Shown here piece by piece: positions 1 to 9,908 of a stretch of 64,000 nt of DNA (within the stretch, counting starts at the first letter, position 1; each line of letters starts with the position of its first letter). The stretch is from Rhodococcus yunnanensis NBRC 103083 (lineage in GTDB: Bacteria; Actinomycetota; Actinomycetes; Mycobacteriales; Mycobacteriaceae). A model generated the notes under the pieces. That model had not been told where the DNA came from and did no database searches. It worked only from the letters and a program-made list of their open reading frames with translations. The translations under genes were made by a program, and so were the position numbers. Location: contig NZ_BCXH01000002.1 of NCBI RefSeq assembly GCF_001895005.1, forward strand, positions 1 through 64,000, given 5' to 3'.

Positions 1-110
1 TGCGCATCGGCTGCAACCTGCGCAACCAGACCCGACCACCGAGCCCCACCCCAGCCACGCCCCCAACACCTCTCAGCGCGCACCTTCCAGCCGACGCTCA
101 GGCCCATTGA
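1..110 (+). CDS. possible 3' end of an unidentified gene
   Basis: The third forward frame is open from the window edge to a TGA at 108-110 and would encode a roughly 35-residue Pro/Thr/Ala-rich tail (starts RIGCNLRNQTR). It would converge on ctaF and share the hairpin at 126-156. A Cys-Asn-x-Arg stretch before a disordered tail is loosely reminiscent of the end of HNH nucleases, but this is weak. The other two forward frames are also open here, so the call rests only on the position of the stop before the hairpin. Confidence 0.22.
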   Translation, partial: RIGCNLRNQTRPPSPTPATPPTPLSAHLPADAQAH

Positions 111-125
111 CCCCGGAAACGCAAG

Positions 126-156
126 GAGCGCCGACCCCGTGGTGGGGTCGGCGCTC
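126..156. terminator. hairpin terminator after ctaF (probably bidirectional)
   Basis: A perfect 13-bp stem (126-138 with 144-156, arm GAGCGCCGACCCC) encloses a 5-nt loop. It lies 24 nt past the ctaF stop. No U-tract follows, as is usual for actinobacterial terminators. It could also serve a rightward gene ending at 110. Confidence 0.8.
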
Positions 157-179
157 GTTGGCGTGAAGGTTTCTTCTGG

Positions 180-596
180 TCAGTGCTTCTCTGGACCGAC
201 GTGGTACTCGAACACCAGACCTGCTGCGGCGGAGAGGATCAGGACCACACCGAAGGCGATGAGCCACCAGAGGAAGAAGGCGAAGCCCAGGGCCGTGACC
301 GACGCTGCGGCTGCGAGCACGATCGGCCAGAAGCTACCCGGGCTGAAGAAGCCCAGATCCCCTGCACCGTCGCTGATCTCGGCGTCGTCGAAGTCTTCGG
401 GACGGGTGTCGAGGCGTCGTGCCACGAATCGGAAGTAGGTCCCGATGATCAGGGTCAGTCCGACGGACAGTGCAATCGCGGTGACACCTGCCCACTCGAC
501 TCCCGTGCGGGAGAACCCGGTGAACAGTGCGTACACGATCCCGACGAGAAGAAAGAAGACAGTCAGGATCTCGAAGATCTTGGCTTCGATTTTCAT
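180..596 (-). CDS. ctaF: cytochrome c oxidase subunit IV (actinobacterial CtaF)
   Basis: This 138-residue membrane protein is the small actinobacteria-specific subunit of the aa3 cytochrome c oxidase, part of the bcc-aa3 supercomplex of the plasma membrane. It has about four hydrophobic segments in two pairs (near residues 8-26, 34-56, 88-108 and 112-130), separated by a charged loop around residues 60-80 containing [17 protein letters not shown], as in the Rv2199c family. It lies 18 nt downstream of ctaC on the same strand, so the two are almost certainly co-transcribed, ending at the hairpin at 126-156. Length and topology match the family. Confidence 0.93.
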   Translation of the reverse strand: MKIEAKIFEILTVFFLLVGIVYALFTGFSRTGVEWAGVTAIALSVGLTLIIGTYFRFVARRLDTRPEDFDDAEISDGAGDLGFFSPGSFWPIVLAAAASVTALGFAFFLWWLIAFGVVLILSAAAGLVFEYHVGPEKH

Positions 597-614
597 TTCA
601 ACATTCTCTCTCGG

Positions 615-1688
615 TCAGTTGCCTTCGGCGACGGATTCGGACTTCACTGTGCGGTCCGTGTTGAACGGCGTGGTGCTCGTCGCGATCGGCGACTGACCGA
701 TTGCCTCCAGCGCCTGCGCGTTGGTCAACGCCTCGCCACCTTCGGACAGCGGCTTGCGAAGTTCGATGTACTGCTGGAAGTCATCGGGGGACACAGCGCG
801 AACCTCGAAGTTCATCATCGAGTGGAACGTGCCGCACATTTCGGTGCAGCGGCCCACGAATGCGCCTTCTCGTTCGATCTCGGAGATCTGGAACACGTTG
901 TCCGAGTGGTTCTCCTTGGGGTTCGGGAGAACGTCACGCTTGAACAAGAACTCGGGAACCCAGAAGCCGTGAATGACGTCGGAGGACGCGAGCACGAACT
1001 CGATGCGCTTGCCGGTGGGGAGAACGAGTACGGGAATCTCGTTGCTGGTTCCGACGGTTTCGATCTTGTCGTAGTGCAGGTAGGACAGATCCTGCGGGCT
1101 TGCGCCGTGGATCGCTCCTGGGACGAACTCGCCGTCCTCGCTGCCCTCTGCCTCTCCCTCGGCCGGCTTTGCTGCGGCTTCGGCGGCTGCCTGCTCTTCG
1201 AGATCGGTGCCGTCGTACTTCACGACGCCGTCCTTGAGGTCGACCGTCTGATAGCCGAACTTCCAGTTCCACTGGTAGGCCGTGACGTCGACGGTGACGT
1301 CGGGATCCGGAACCTTCTCGTCGACGTAGTTCTGCACCACGACGGTGAAGTAGAACAGGACGGCAATGATCACGAACGGCACGGCCGTGTAGGCCAGCTC
1401 GAGCGGCACGTTGTAGGCCGTCTGCCGCGGGAATTCCGGTGAGTCCTTCTTCTTACGGTGGAATATGACCACCCAGAAGATCAGAGCCCACACGATGATG
1501 CCCATGATCAGGGCGGCCACCACGGACCACGTCCACAACTCGCGAATCGACTTTCCCTGGGGCGTGATGCCCGACGGAAATCCGAAGCGCAGGACATCGT
1601 TGTCGATGGAACAGCCCGACAACAGCAACGCGGCAACGCCGAGAAATGTTGTCAGCCCAGCTCGCCGAAGGATCCGACTCTGCGCCAC
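615..1688 (-). CDS. ctaC: cytochrome c oxidase subunit II (CtaC)
   Basis: CtaC carries the CuA centre that accepts electrons for the aa3 oxidase. The GTG at 1688 is chosen as start because AGGAAGG lies 7 nt upstream; the reading frame stays open further upstream to 1826 without support. The 357-residue product has a lipoprotein signal ending LLLSGC (Cys26), two transmembrane helices near 50-80 and 98-125, and a periplasmic cupredoxin domain. The CuA motif [14 protein letters not shown] at 279-292 supplies Cys281, Glu283, Cys285, His289 and Met292. An Ala/Glu-rich insertion lies between the second helix and the cupredoxin core, as in mycobacterial CtaC. It is divergent from asnB. Confidence 0.96.
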   Translation of the reverse strand: MAQSRILRRAGLTTFLGVAALLLSGCSIDNDVLRFGFPSGITPQGKSIRELWTWSVVAALIMGIIVWALIFWVVIFHRKKKDSPEFPRQTAYNVPLELAYTAVPFVIIAVLFYFTVVVQNYVDEKVPDPDVTVDVTAYQWNWKFGYQTVDLKDGVVKYDGTDLEEQAAAEAAAKPAEGEAEGSEDGEFVPGAIHGASPQDLSYLHYDKIETVGTSNEIPVLVLPTGKRIEFVLASSDVIHGFWVPEFLFKRDVLPNPKENHSDNVFQISEIEREGAFVGRCTEMCGTFHSMMNFEVRAVSPDDFQQYIELRKPLSEGGEALTNAQALEAIGQSPIATSTTPFNTDRTVKSESVAEGN

Positions 1689-1752
1689 GTTCACGCCTTC
1701 CTGATCGCTCACCACTGAAGAATGAGGGCTTCCACATGCAGAAGCCCTAGTA

Positions 1753-1765
1753 CTACGCAGCGTAG
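1753..1765. promoter_or_regulatory. small inverted repeat in the ctaC-asnB divergent region
   Basis: CTACGC-A-GCGTAG is a perfect 6-bp-arm palindrome inside the 230-bp region between the ctaC and asnB starts, 65 nt upstream of ctaC. It could be an operator for ctaC; no known regulator is recognised. The rest of 1689-1918 holds the two divergent promoters, which I cannot place with confidence. Confidence 0.3.
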
Positions 1766-1918
1766 ACCAAAGCTGCCGTGAGACCACTGTTGGGTCGTTA
1801 CCTTCGTTGTGCCGTGTCTGCGGCATACTCGGTCATCGACGCGTTCGACGTTCCTCGGCGCATGGGCGTCGGACGCGGTGACACCATTCCCGAACTGCGA
1901 AACGAGGTAGTAGACGCT

Positions 1919-3844
1919 GTGTGTGGACTACTCGGTGTACTCACGTCGGCCGGCACGGACGCTGCGGGAGTCGACCTTGTCTCCTCCGCAATGCACTGCA
2001 TGCGTCACCGCGGACCGGACGAACCGGGCACCTGGCACGACGACGACGTCATCTACGGCTTCAACCGTCTGTCGATCATCGATATCGAACATTCTCATCA
2101 GCCGCTGCGATGGGGGCCCACCGAGAATCCGACGCGGTACGCGTTGACGTTCAACGGCGAGATCTACAACTACCTCGAACTGCGCGCCGAGCTTGCCCGC
2201 GATCACGGTGCCGAGTTCTTCACCGAGGGTGACGGCGAATCGATCGTGGCGGCATTCCACTACTGGGGCACCGATGCCGTGCGTCGGCTGCGGGGAATGT
2301 TCGCCTTCGCGATCTGGGACACCGAGACCCGTGAGTTGTTCCTCGCCAGGGATCCGTTCGGCATCAAGCCGTTGTTCGTAGCGACCGGCACCGGAGGCAC
2401 AGCCTTCGGAAGCGAGAAGAAGAGCTTGCTCGAACTGACCGGCCTGATCGGCATCGGTACCGAGCTCGATCCGCGTGCCACCGAGCACTACACGGTGCTG
2501 CAGTACGTCCCGGAGCCCGAGACGTTGCATGCCGACATCCGCCGCCTCGAGTCCGGATGCTTCGCCACCCTCTCCCCCGGTACCGACCCGGTGATCACTC
2601 GGTACTTCACCCCGAAGTTTCCGGTGAAGGCCTTTGCGCCCGGTTCGGAGGCGTCGCGCTACCAGGAGATCGCGGAGGCGCTGCAGGATTCGGTCGCCAA
2701 GCACATGCGCGCAGACGTCACCGTCGGATCGTTCCTGTCGGGCGGCATCGACTCGACGGCAATCGCTGCTCTGGCGATGCGGCACAACCCGAACCTGATC
2801 ACGTTCACCACCGGGTTCGAGCGCGAGGGGTACTCGGAGGTCGATGTCGCCGCCGAATCCGCCGCTGCGATCGGTGCCCGACACATCGTCAAGGTCGTCG
2901 GACCGGAGGAGTTCGCCGCGTCGATCCCCGAGATCGTCTGGTACCTCGACGATCCCGTTGCCGACCCCGCACTGGTGCCGCTGTATTTCGTCGCCAAGGA
3001 AGCCCGCAAGCACGTCAAGGTGGTGCTGTCTGGAGAAGGTGCCGACGAACTGTTCGGCGGGTACACGATCTACCGTGAGCCGCTGTCGCTGAAACCGTTC
3101 GAATACCTGCCCGGTGCGCTTCGTCGCGCCGCGGGCGCGCTGAGCGAGAAGATTCCCGACGGCACACGAGGCAAGAGCCTGCTGCACCGTGGATCGATGA
3201 CGCTGGAGGAGCGCTACTACGGCAACGCGCGCAGCTTCGGCGACGCACAACTGCGAGCGGTACTCCGCGATTTTCGGCCGGAGTGGACGCATACCGACGT
3301 CACGGCCCCGATCTATGCGCAATCGCAGGGATGGGATCCGGTGGCGCGCATGCAACACCTGGATCTGTTCACGTGGCTGCGCGGGGACATTCTCGTCAAG
3401 GCAGACAAGATCACGATGGCCAACTCGCTGGAGCTTCGGGTGCCCTTCCTCGACTCGGAGGTCTTCGCGGTCGCCGAGAAGTTGCCGCTGGATCAGAAGA
3501 TCACCAAGGACACCACGAAGTTCGCTCTACGTCGCGCGTTGGAGGGCATCGTTCCCGGACACGTTCTGCACCGCGCGAAGCTGGGGTTCCCCGTTCCGCT
3601 CCGACACTGGCTTCGCGGTACCGAACTCTTCGATTGGGCGCATCAGCAGATCGCCGAGTCGGAGACCGATCACATCCTGAACAAGGCTGCGATCACCGCG
3701 ATGCTGAACGAGCACCGAGAGGGACGCTCGGATCACAGTCGTCGACTGTGGACCGTGCTGATCTTCATGGTGTGGCACGGGATTTTCGTCGAAAAGCGCA
3801 TCGTGCCGAAGATCGCCGAGCCGACGTATCCGGTCAATCTCTGA
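1919..3844 (+). CDS. asnB: asparagine synthetase (glutamine-hydrolysing)
   Basis: AsnB makes asparagine from aspartate, glutamine and ATP. The GTG at 1919 is used because it puts the nucleophile of the class II glutamine amidotransferase domain at Cys2 (MCGLLG); a GAGGT ribosome-binding site precedes it. The N-terminal amidase domain (about 1-210, with FNGEIYNY and the GDGE motif) is followed by the synthetase domain with the PP-loop SGGIDS near residues 273-278. At 641 residues it is close to M. tuberculosis AsnB (652). The gene is divergent from ctaC and ends at a strong shared terminator. Confidence 0.96.
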   Translation: MCGLLGVLTSAGTDAAGVDLVSSAMHCMRHRGPDEPGTWHDDDVIYGFNRLSIIDIEHSHQPLRWGPTENPTRYALTFNGEIYNYLELRAELARDHGAEFFTEGDGESIVAAFHYWGTDAVRRLRGMFAFAIWDTETRELFLARDPFGIKPLFVATGTGGTAFGSEKKSLLELTGLIGIGTELDPRATEHYTVLQYVPEPETLHADIRRLESGCFATLSPGTDPVITRYFTPKFPVKAFAPGSEASRYQEIAEALQDSVAKHMRADVTVGSFLSGGIDSTAIAALAMRHNPNLITFTTGFEREGYSEVDVAAESAAAIGARHIVKVVGPEEFAASIPEIVWYLDDPVADPALVPLYFVAKEARKHVKVVLSGEGADELFGGYTIYREPLSLKPFEYLPGALRRAAGALSEKIPDGTRGKSLLHRGSMTLEERYYGNARSFGDAQLRAVLRDFRPEWTHTDVTAPIYAQSQGWDPVARMQHLDLFTWLRGDILVKADKITMANSLELRVPFLDSEVFAVAEKLPLDQKITKDTTKFALRRALEGIVPGHVLHRAKLGFPVPLRHWLRGTELFDWAHQQIAESETDHILNKAAITAMLNEHREGRSDHSRRLWTVLIFMVWHGIFVEKRIVPKIAEPTYPVNL

Positions 3845-3867
3845 GGGTCTCGCCCCTATATGCATCG

Positions 3868-3906
3868 ATGGCCTGTAGCAACGGTGTAACTGTTGCTACA
3901 GGCCAT
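3868..3906. terminator. bidirectional hairpin terminator between asnB and adoK
   Basis: A perfect 15-bp stem (3868-3882 with 3892-3906, arm ATGGCCTGTAGCAAC) has a 9-nt loop. It lies between two convergent genes and can serve both. Confidence 0.88.
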
Positions 3907-3966
3907 CTGTGCGTGAATCCGAGTTGCGAGATCTGGAATCCGAGAATCTGGGATGCCTGCCCTGGA

Positions 3967-5097
<1,131 letters not shown>

Positions 5098-5448
5098 TCA
5101 GTTGAACGAATCGCCGCAGGCACACGAGCCCGTGGCATTCGGGTTGTCGATCGTGAAGCCCTGCTTCTCGATCGTGTCCACGAAGTCGATGGACGCACCC
5201 TCGACGTACGGAGCGCTCATACGATCGACAGCCAGCGTGACTCCGTTGAAGTCCACTGCGAGGTCGCCGTCGAGGCTACGGTCGTCGAAGAAGAGCTGAT
5301 AGCGCAATCCTGCGCAGCCACCGGGCTGCACAGCGATACGCAACGCGAGGTCGTCGCGGCCTTCTTGATCCAGCAACGCCTTGGCTTTCGACGACGCTGC
5401 CTCTGTCATCGTGACCTTGTGCGTGATGGTGTCGTTCGAGACGGTCAT
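5098..5448 (-). CDS. A-type iron-sulfur cluster carrier (HesB/IscA/ErpA family)
   Basis: The 116-residue protein belongs to the A-type carriers that hold an Fe-S cluster and pass it to apo-enzymes. The three conserved cysteines are Cys45 (in QPGGCAGLRY), Cys109 and Cys111 (SCACGDSFN). It corresponds to Rv2204c by order and length. The neighbourhood contains possible clients such as lipoyl synthase and the respiratory chain, but that link is inference. The start ATG at 5448 is preceded by GGGAGAGC. Confidence 0.93.
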   Translation of the reverse strand: MTVSNDTITHKVTMTEAASSKAKALLDQEGRDDLALRIAVQPGGCAGLRYQLFFDDRSLDGDLAVDFNGVTLAVDRMSAPYVEGASIDFVDTIEKQGFTIDNPNATGSCACGDSFN

Positions 5449-5514
5449 GGGCTCTCCCTGTCAGTCGTACCAAACCCGTGAACGACTCAACCGTACTCCG
5501 CACCCGTCTATTCC

Positions 5515-6573
5515 TCACAGTTGCAGCGAGTACTCCTGTGCCGCGTGCTCGGCGAGCAAACCCAGCTGCCGGTCCGCGTCGGACATCGCTTGTTCGACGG
5601 ATCCTGCGAATACGGTGACCGAATACGCCCGTGATATCCCGGCAGCTGCCAACTCCTCGGCGTTCAGCGTGATCTGACCTGCGAGAACAAGGGTTTCGAC
5701 GCCCGACACGGCGCCCGCGCCTGCAAGCTGCGTCACCAGTTTCCCGCGCAGTGATTGACTGTCGAACTTGCCTTCGCCGGTCACCACGAGATCCACCGAC
5801 CGGAGCACCGTCGATTGATCGGTGAGTTCGGCCACGACGCTCGCTCCCGACTCACGTCGGCCTCCGAGCGCGAACAGTGCTGCGCCGATCCCTCCGGCGG
5901 CTCCTGCTCCGGCCAGCACGCCGACGTCGCGGCCCGATTCGAGATCGAGCACTGCCGACCATTCGGCGTTCAGGTCTTCGAGCGCCGCGACCATGTCCGG
6001 ATCTGCGCCCTTCTGCGGCCCGAACACGCGTGCGGCACCGAACTCGCCCAGCAACGGATTCTCGACGTCGGTCGCGGCGACGAGGTCGACCGCCGAGACC
6101 CGTGCCATGGCATGTTCGAGACCGCCGAGAGCGCGCACCATCCCGCGTCCGCCGTCGGTGCAACTACTGCCGCCGAGGCCGACGTAGATCGTGTGCACTC
6201 CTGGAGTGTCGAGCGCCGCCGCAACGATCTGCCCGACACCGAAGCTGCTTGCGGTCAGCGCCGTGTGATTGGTCGGAGGGCCACCGAGCAGTCCAAGACC
6301 ACATGCTGCTGCTGCCTCGACGAACGCGATCCCCGAGTCCAGCAGCCATCGCGCCCGCACGGTGTCCCCGAGTGGCCCCTCGACGTCGACTTCTTCGATG
6401 TCGCCTCGGCTGGCCGCCAACACGTCCACGAATCCGGGACCGCCGTCGGACTGCGGCGCAACGATCAGCTCGTCTCCGGGCCTGCCTCTGCTCCAACCGC
6501 GTCGTATCGCCTCGGCTGCCGCGTTCGCCGTCAATGTCTCGCCGAACGAATCGGGCGCCACCATCACTCGCAT
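5515..6573 (-). CDS. glycerate kinase (GlxK/GARK family)
   Basis: The 352-residue product has the start MRVMVAPDSFGETL and the motifs SDGGPGF, GLGGSSCTDGG and VTGEGKFDSQS of the type I glycerate 2-kinases, which phosphorylate D-glycerate with ATP. It corresponds to Rv2205c by position. The open frame extends far upstream to 6942 across the divergent DUF3043 gene, but homology begins only at the ATG at 6573. No strong ribosome-binding site is visible, so the exact start may be a few codons different. Confidence 0.92.
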   Translation of the reverse strand: MRVMVAPDSFGETLTANAAAEAIRRGWSRGRPGDELIVAPQSDGGPGFVDVLAASRGDIEEVDVEGPLGDTVRARWLLDSGIAFVEAAAACGLGLLGGPPTNHTALTASSFGVGQIVAAALDTPGVHTIYVGLGGSSCTDGGRGMVRALGGLEHAMARVSAVDLVAATDVENPLLGEFGAARVFGPQKGADPDMVAALEDLNAEWSAVLDLESGRDVGVLAGAGAAGGIGAALFALGGRRESGASVVAELTDQSTVLRSVDLVVTGEGKFDSQSLRGKLVTQLAGAGAVSGVETLVLAGQITLNAEELAAAGISRAYSVTVFAGSVEQAMSDADRQLGLLAEHAAQEYSLQL

Positions 6574-6695
6574 CGCTCGAATTGTAGGGGTGGCCGGGTG
6601 CCTCGGCGCGGCGAGCAGAGACCGAAAATGGGGCCGATCAGTGTTGTGACGTGGCCGGTGTTCGCGTGAACCGCGCAAGCCGATAGCCTGGGAGT

Positions 6696-7355
6696 GTGAA
6701 GTTGCTACGTCGCGGAAGCTCAGACAATTCGGACGATCGCGATTCGGAGTCCGTCGAGTCCTCCGCATCGGCCGAGGACTCGTCCTCGAACGTCTCGCTC
6801 GGCAAGGGTCGCCCCACACCCAAACGGCGTGAGGCGCAAGGCCGACGACGTGGACCGGTGGCACCTCCACCCATGACCGGCAAGGAAGCGCGCGAGCGCC
6901 GCAAGGCCAATCGCGGCTCCAAGGACGACCGCAAGAAGGCATCGGAGGAGCGTCGAGCAGCCTCGGCCGACCGCCGCGAGCGCATGCTGGCCGGCGAAGA
7001 CAAGTTCCTTCTTCCCCGCGACAAGGGCCCGGTCCGCGCGTACGTCCGCGACATGGTCGATGCCCGACGCAATCTTGTCGGTCTCTTCATGCCGATGGCG
7101 CTGCTTCTGATCTTCGCGCTGTTCCTCAACCCGGCGGTCCAGGCATACGTGACGCTGGCGATGTTCGTGATGATGCTCTTCATGGTCGTCGAGGGCATCT
7201 TCATCGGGCGGCAGGTCAACAATCGCGTCCGAGCGCGCTTCCCCGAAACTCCGGACGGCGGCTTCAAGCTCGGTTGGTACGCGTTCGTCCGCGCTTCGCA
7301 GATTCGCAAGATGCGTGCGCCGAAGCCCAGGGTCGATCGCGGCGCGGCTGTCTGA
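6696..7355 (+). CDS. DUF3043 membrane protein
   Basis: This 219-residue protein corresponds to Rv2206. The first 115 residues are hydrophilic and strongly basic, full of Arg/Lys/Glu (MTGKEARERRKANRGSKDD), so a soluble cytoplasmic tail. Two adjacent transmembrane helices follow near 128-147 and 150-170, then a short conserved basic C-terminus (GGFKLGWYAFVRASQIRKM). The function is unknown. It starts with GTG at 6696, with GGGAG unusually close to the start. The next gene, cobU, begins 3 nt after its stop, so it may be the first gene of the cob operon. Confidence 0.85.
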   Translation: MKLLRRGSSDNSDDRDSESVESSASAEDSSSNVSLGKGRPTPKRREAQGRRRGPVAPPPMTGKEARERRKANRGSKDDRKKASEERRAASADRRERMLAGEDKFLLPRDKGPVRAYVRDMVDARRNLVGLFMPMALLLIFALFLNPAVQAYVTLAMFVMMLFMVVEGIFIGRQVNNRVRARFPETPDGGFKLGWYAFVRASQIRKMRAPKPRVDRGAAV

Positions 7356-7358
7356 CCT

Positions 7359-7922
7359 GTGACGCCGGCTCATCGCACCCTCGTTCTCGGTGGTGTGCGT
7401 TCGGGAAAGTCGGCGTACGCCGAAGGCCTCGTGGACTCTTCCGATGCTGTCCGCTATGTGGCTACCGGACGTCGTGACCCATCCGATGCCGACTGGGAAG
7501 CTCGCATCGACATCCATCGACGCAGACGACCGTCTCACTGGACCACTGTCGAGGTATCGACCGATCTTCATGCGGTGCTCGGTGATCACCTAGGCACCAC
7601 CATCGTCGACGACCTCGGCACGTGGCTCACTCACACGATCGACGACCACCGGGCATGGGACAGCCCGCGCGGTACCGTTGCACCGGACGTCGCGACGTTG
7701 GTCGATGCCGTATCTCGGTCACGCGAGCACCTGGTGATCGTGAGCCCCGAGGTCGGCATGAGCGTCGTTCCCGACACTCGGTCGGGCCGACTGTTCCAGG
7801 ACGAAATCGGCAGTCTGAACTCTGCGCTGGCCGCCGTGTGCGACACCGTGGTGCTCGTCGTTGCCGGTCTCCCCCTCACACTCAAGACTTCTGACGGCCA
7901 AGTTCCAGGAAAGGCTCGGTAG
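7359..7922 (+). CDS. cobU: adenosylcobinamide kinase / adenosylcobinamide-phosphate guanylyltransferase
   Basis: CobU phosphorylates adenosylcobinamide and transfers GMP to make adenosylcobinamide-GDP. The P-loop GGVRSGKS lies at residues 11-18, and the segment [12 protein letters not shown] matches the region carrying the histidine that is guanylylated in the family. Length is 187 residues, typical. The GTG start follows the DUF3043 stop by 3 nt, and the TAG stop overlaps the cobT GTG start, so translation is probably coupled. In M. tuberculosis cobU lies elsewhere, so its place beside cobT and cobS here is a local difference. Confidence 0.93.
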   Translation: MTPAHRTLVLGGVRSGKSAYAEGLVDSSDAVRYVATGRRDPSDADWEARIDIHRRRRPSHWTTVEVSTDLHAVLGDHLGTTIVDDLGTWLTHTIDDHRAWDSPRGTVAPDVATLVDAVSRSREHLVIVSPEVGMSVVPDTRSGRLFQDEIGSLNSALAAVCDTVVLVVAGLPLTLKTSDGQVPGKAR

Positions 7923-9142
7923 TGACCGGAGATCCCGAACAGTCCGACAGCAGCGACCCAGCCGGGGACACACCTGGGGACATAGCTGAGGCCGCGACGC
8001 CTCTGCGACCCGTGGCGCCGCCGTCTTCGGACGCGCGCAGGCTCGCGTCGGAACGCCAGTCCACTTTGACGAAACCCGCGGGAAGTCTGGGGCGGATCGA
8101 GCGGATCGGTGAATGGATCGCGGCATGCCAGGACACCTGCCCGCCGAAGCCTCTCGTTCGGCCGCGGGTCGTGGTGTTCGCCGGTGACCATGGGGTGGCG
8201 GCGCACGGCGTCTCGGCGTACCCGGCCGAGGTGACCGGTCAGATGGTCGCGAACTTCCTCGCCGGCGGTGCTGCTGTGAACGCACTGGCGGCGACGGCGG
8301 GGGCTTCGGTCCGCGTGGTCGACATCTCGGTGGCAGGCGACACCGATCCCTCCGTGAGCACGCACAAGGTACGGCGTTCGAGCGGATCGATCGACCGCGA
8401 GGACGCGCTGACCGCAGACGAGGTACGTGCCGCGATCGACGCGGGCCGAGCCGTCGCCGACGAGGAGGTCGACGGAGGAGCGGATCTGCTGATCGCAGGC
8501 GATATGGGCATCGGTAACACCACGCCTGCAACGACGTTGATCGCCGCCCTCACCGACACCGAACCGGTCGCGGCAGTGGGCCGAGGCACCGGGGTCGACG
8601 ACGCCGGGTGGATTCGCAAAACCGCCGCGATCCGAGATGCCATGCGTCGCGCACGGCCCGTCGTCAAGGATCCGGTGGAACTTCTTCGTGTCGCGGGCGG
8701 TGCCGATCTCGCCGCGATGGCGGGATTCCTGGCGCAGGCGGCGCACCGACGCACTCCGGTGATTCTCGACGGGCTCGTCGTCACAGCAGCTGCTCTCGTC
8801 GCCGAAGAGGGCGCTCGCGGAGCCAGGGAATGGTGGATAGCAGGTCACCGGTCGACCGAGCCCGCACATTCGATTGCATTGCGACACTTACGAATAGAAC
8901 CTCTCCTCGAACTCGACATGCGACTGGGGGAAGGGTCGGGCGCGCTCGTTGCCCTCCCCCTGATCCACGCCGCAATCGCGACGTTGACCCAGATGTCGAC
9001 ATTCGCCGATGCCGGTGTCAGTACCGAGGGCGCTGCCGGTGTCAGTACCGAAGGCGCTGCCGGTGTCAGTACCGAAGGCGCTGCCGGTGTCAGTACCGAA
9101 GGCGCTGCAGGCGTGAGTCCCGAAGTCGCTCACGGGGACTGA
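7922..9142 (+). CDS. cobT: nicotinate-nucleotide--dimethylbenzimidazole phosphoribosyltransferase
   Basis: CobT activates the lower ligand base of cobalamin as its ribotide. The 406-residue protein has the family segments [27 protein letters not shown] and the C-terminal [18 protein letters not shown], whose Glu (near residue 336) is the expected catalytic base. It is longer than the M. tuberculosis protein (361) because of a disordered N-terminal leader of about 30 residues and a C-terminal tail built from an in-frame 24-bp repeat. It overlaps cobU by one base and is followed by cobS 3 nt later. Confidence 0.94.
   Translation: MTGDPEQSDSSDPAGDTPGDIAEAATPLRPVAPPSSDARRLASERQSTLTKPAGSLGRIERIGEWIAACQDTCPPKPLVRPRVVVFAGDHGVAAHGVSAYPAEVTGQMVANFLAGGAAVNALAATAGASVRVVDISVAGDTDPSVSTHKVRRSSGSIDREDALTADEVRAAIDAGRAVADEEVDGGADLLIAGDMGIGNTTPATTLIAALTDTEPVAAVGRGTGVDDAGWIRKTAAIRDAMRRARPVVKDPVELLRVAGGADLAAMAGFLAQAAHRRTPVILDGLVVTAAALVAEEGARGAREWWIAGHRSTEPAHSIALRHLRIEPLLELDMRLGEGSGALVALPLIHAAIATLTQMSTFADAGVSTEGAAGVSTEGAAGVSTEGAAGVSTEGAAGVSPEVAHGD
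9011..9130 (+). repeat. 24-bp tandem repeat at the 3' end of cobT
   Basis: Four near-identical units of GCCGGTGTCAGTACCGAAGG plus CGCT (9011-9034, 9035-9058, 9059-9082, 9083-9106; the first differs by one base) are followed by a fifth diverged unit (9107-9130). They are in frame and encode AGVSTEGA repeats that end the protein, past the conserved catalytic domain. Near identity of the units suggests recent slippage. Confidence 0.95.
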
Positions 9143-9145
9143 TCG

Positions 9146-9907
9146 ATGCGTTCGATACTCGTCGGACCTCGCCTGGCGCTGTCCTGGCTGACGGTACTGC
9201 CGGTCCACGGCCCCCGCGAGGTGGACCGGTCTTCGGCAGGAAAAGCCATCGCATCCGCTCCCCTGGTGGGAATTGCACTGGGACTGTTCGCGGCAGCTGT
9301 GCTGTGGTGCGCGTCGGCTGCGTCGTTGGCGGGGATTCTCGCGGGCTTCCTGACGGTCTCGGCACTTGCACTGGTGACCCGGGGCATGCACGTCGACGGG
9401 CTCGCGGACACCGTGGACGGGTTGGGATGCTACGGGCCGCCCGAACGCGCACGTGAAGTAATGCGCTCCGGCAGCGCCGGACCTTTCGGGGTTGCCGCCA
9501 TCGTTGCCGTATTCGCGATACAAGCAACAGGATTCGGTGCGCTGGCCGACCGACACTCCTGGTGGTCGATCGTGATTGCGGTCGCGGTGGGACGCGTTGC
9601 CGTCGTGCTCGCCTGCCGACGCGGAATCGACTCGGCGACCGATCGAGGGTTCGGCGCTCTCGTCGCAGGCACACAGCCACTGTGGTTCGTGGTATCTGCC
9701 TCGGCTGCAGCAGTTCTCGCCGCCGTGTGGTGCGTCCACTCTCGCCCGTGGCAGGGCCCACTGGCAGTGGCGGTTGCACTGCTTGCGTCGACCCTGCTGG
9801 TACACCACACCGTCCGACGCTTCGGGGGCATGAGCGGTGACGTTCTCGGCTCGGTCGTCGAGGTCACGACCACCGTCACCGTGGTGGGGTTACTCGTGGG
9901 CAGCTAG
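9146..9907 (+). CDS. cobS: adenosylcobinamide-GDP ribazoletransferase (cobalamin synthase)
   Basis: CobS joins adenosylcobinamide-GDP to alpha-ribazole to finish the cobalamin nucleotide loop. The 253-residue integral membrane protein has the family motif RGMHVDGLADTVDGLGC near residues 75-92 and about six hydrophobic helices. It starts 3 nt after cobT and closes the cobU-T-S operon. Its stop (9907) is one base from the convergent ilvE stop, leaving no room for an intervening terminator. Confidence 0.94.
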   Translation: MRSILVGPRLALSWLTVLPVHGPREVDRSSAGKAIASAPLVGIALGLFAAAVLWCASAASLAGILAGFLTVSALALVTRGMHVDGLADTVDGLGCYGPPERAREVMRSGSAGPFGVAAIVAVFAIQATGFGALADRHSWWSIVIAVAVGRVAVVLACRRGIDSATDRGFGALVAGTQPLWFVVSASAAAVLAAVWCVHSRPWQGPLAVAVALLASTLLVHHTVRRFGGMSGDVLGSVVEVTTTVTVVGLLVGS

Positions 9908-9908
9908 G

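Noticed and set aside
183..1442. Long open frame on the forward strand over ctaF and ctaC
   Set aside because: It is a high-GC shadow of genuine oxidase genes read from the other strand.
6574..6942. Upstream extension of the glycerate kinase frame
   Set aside because: Arg/Pro-rich translation with no family match; it runs antisense to the DUF3043 gene, and kinase homology starts at 6573.
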